A stretch of DNA of 64,000 nt from Microbacterium sp. zg-Y1090 (GTDB taxonomy: Bacteria > Actinomycetota > Actinomycetes > Actinomycetales > Microbacteriaceae): assembly GCF_030246945.1 (NCBI RefSeq), contig NZ_CP126742.1, positions 372,001 through 436,000 of the forward strand. The letters run 5' to 3'. Shown in pieces: positions 63,151 to 64,000 of the stretch (the stretch's first letter is position 1; each line of letters starts with the position of its first letter). The notes under the pieces are model-generated. The model was not told the origin of the DNA, searched no databases, and saw only the letters and a list, made by a program, of their open reading frames with translations. The position numbers and the translations under genes are program-made.

Positions 63151-64000
63151 ATGCCCGAAACCCGTGTCGCCGATACGCGCCGATCCCGGCGCGTCGCCCG
63201 TCGCCGCATCCGTTCGCGCGTGGTCGCGTTCGTCCTGGCTCCCGCGCTCGCGCTCGGCGCCGTCGGCGCGGGTGCGCTGACCGTGACCAGCGCGTCGGCG
63301 GCCGCCCTGCCGGCCCCCACAGCCGGCATCGCGCTGCGCGACACGGGCGGCGCGCACGGCGACGCCGACGCCAAGCCGTTCATCCTCGCGGGTGAGGACG
63401 CCGTGCTCGACGTGTCGCTGACCAACAGCGCGCCCGCCGACGGATTCAACATCGCGTTCTCGCTCGCGCTGCCCGAGGGCATCGCTTTCGTCTCGAGCGG
63501 TCTGGGGACCCCCGTGCGCTACGGGCCGGGGGAGACGCTGCCCAACAGCGCCAAGACCCCGCCCGCAGCGGCCGTCCCGGCGGGCATGCAGCTGTGGGTG
63601 TTCGAGGACGTCGCCGACCTCCCCGGTGGCGCGACGTACGACGCGAGCATCATCGTGCGGCCCGACGCCGCCGTGTTCCCCGTGGGTGCATCCCCCGACT
63701 TCGCCGTCGCCGGGCACGTGTCGTCGGCTGCCCCGTTGCGCCCGATGTTCGACGGGTCGACCGGTGTGGGCGGCGCCGAGGCGCTGCGGCACTCCTCTTC
63801 GGGCACGGACGTGCAGAGCGTGCCGGTGCAGGCACTGCGCCTCACGAAGCACGAGCCGAGCCCCGAGGAAGAACTCCTGCGCGGCGTGCACGACAACCAC
63901 ACGACGTACACCGTCACGATCGAGAACACGCCGCAGGGCACGACCGACGACGTCGTCGTCGTCGACTACCTGCCGGCGGGCCTGGAGTTCCTCGCGTGCG
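63151..64000 (+). CDS. Secreted surface protein with DUF11-type repeats, 5' part
   Basis: 283 residues are visible and the frame runs off the window. The basic N-terminus (DTRRSRRVARRRIRSR) and hydrophobic segment VVAFVLAPALALGAVGAGALTVTSASAAA form a signal peptide, cleaved near residue 50. An Ig-like domain follows (DVSLTNSAPADGFNIAFSLALPEGIAFVSSG .. DASIIVRPDAAVF). A second domain begins at about 250 (HTTYTVTIENTPQGTTDDVVVVDYLPAGLEFLAC), a DUF11/isopeptide-type fimbrial repeat start. Such proteins are large wall-anchored adhesins with a C-terminal anchor. The AGGGGGGAACC before the ATG serves as ribosome-binding site. Confidence 0.85.
   Translation, partial: MPETRVADTRRSRRVARRRIRSRVVAFVLAPALALGAVGAGALTVTSASAAALPAPTAGIALRDTGGAHGDADAKPFILAGEDAVLDVSLTNSAPADGFNIAFSLALPEGIAFVSSGLGTPVRYGPGETLPNSAKTPPAAAVPAGMQLWVFEDVADLPGGATYDASIIVRPDAAVFPVGASPDFAVAGHVSSAAPLRPMFDGSTGVGGAEALRHSSSGTDVQSVPVQALRLTKHEPSPEEELLRGVHDNHTTYTVTIENTPQGTTDDVVVVDYLPAGLEFLAC

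Overview
The window is high-GC (about 70%) actinobacterial DNA. Dense short operons with GTGA/ATGA stop-start overlaps, many genes with a -10 hexamer 6-8 nt before the start codon (leaderless transcripts), F420/FMN luciferase-like enzymes, sugar ABC operons without their own ATPase, and a strong excess of the word GGATGCC/GGCATCC all fit Microbacteriaceae, most likely Microbacterium. This assignment is inferred from gene content and style, not from a marker gene. I see no CRISPR array, insertion sequence or prophage.

Layout. 1-2.3 kb: circularly permuted ATP-grasp / alpha-E / transglutaminase trio. 2.3-7.9 kb: small acidic protein, aldo/keto reductase, luciferase-like monooxygenase, alditol oxidase, and a MarR-MFS efflux pair. 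7.9-12.5 kb: LacI regulator divergent from a sortase-anchored GH20 hexosaminidase. 12.5-19.8 kb: alpha/beta hydrolase, DEAD-box helicase, lipoate-ligase-like protein, orphan DNA methyltransferase, F420-type oxidoreductase, type-B carboxylesterase. 19.8-24.7 kb: GH3 glucosidase, SDR with TetR regulator and palindromic operator, peroxidase-type hydrolase. 24.8-29.4 kb: Leloir genes galTK with divergent LacI, then galE. 29.5-32.6 kb: DUF1295 membrane protein, glycerate kinase, CorA. 32.7-43 kb: a probable arabinoxylan locus (GH51 arabinofuranosidase, ABC permeases and binding protein, LacI, a WxLIP/DUF916-like membrane protein, and a secreted tandem CE1 esterase ending in a WxL-like domain). 43.3-47.1 kb: phosphoglucomutase, prephenate dehydratase, luciferase-like enzyme. 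47.1-53.5 kb: LacI plus a GH42 beta-galactosidase/ABC operon. 53.6-58.2 kb: photolyase, lipid kinase, serS, HAD hydrolase. 58.4-61.3 kb: two tRNA-Ser genes flanking two LCP-family wall-polymer ligases. 61.4-64 kb: LuxR-type regulator and the 5' part of a secreted DUF11-type surface protein.

How it works together. Four LacI regulators each sit beside a carbohydrate gene set, and candidate operators are visible for each. GH42 plus its transporter would deliver galactose to galTKE and pgm. GH51, its transporter and the surface esterase appear to share one operator type (TACAACGT half-sites), suggesting a single arabinoxylan regulon. Two surface-attachment strategies are present: sortase (LANTG, on GH20) and a WxL/WxLIP-like pair (on the esterase). 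The most novel items are that WxL-like esterase system with its dead first catalytic module, a three-copy palindromic intergenic repeat (one copy expanded in tandem), a helical domain shared by the adjacent GH3 and SDR proteins, and the GGATGCC word bias.
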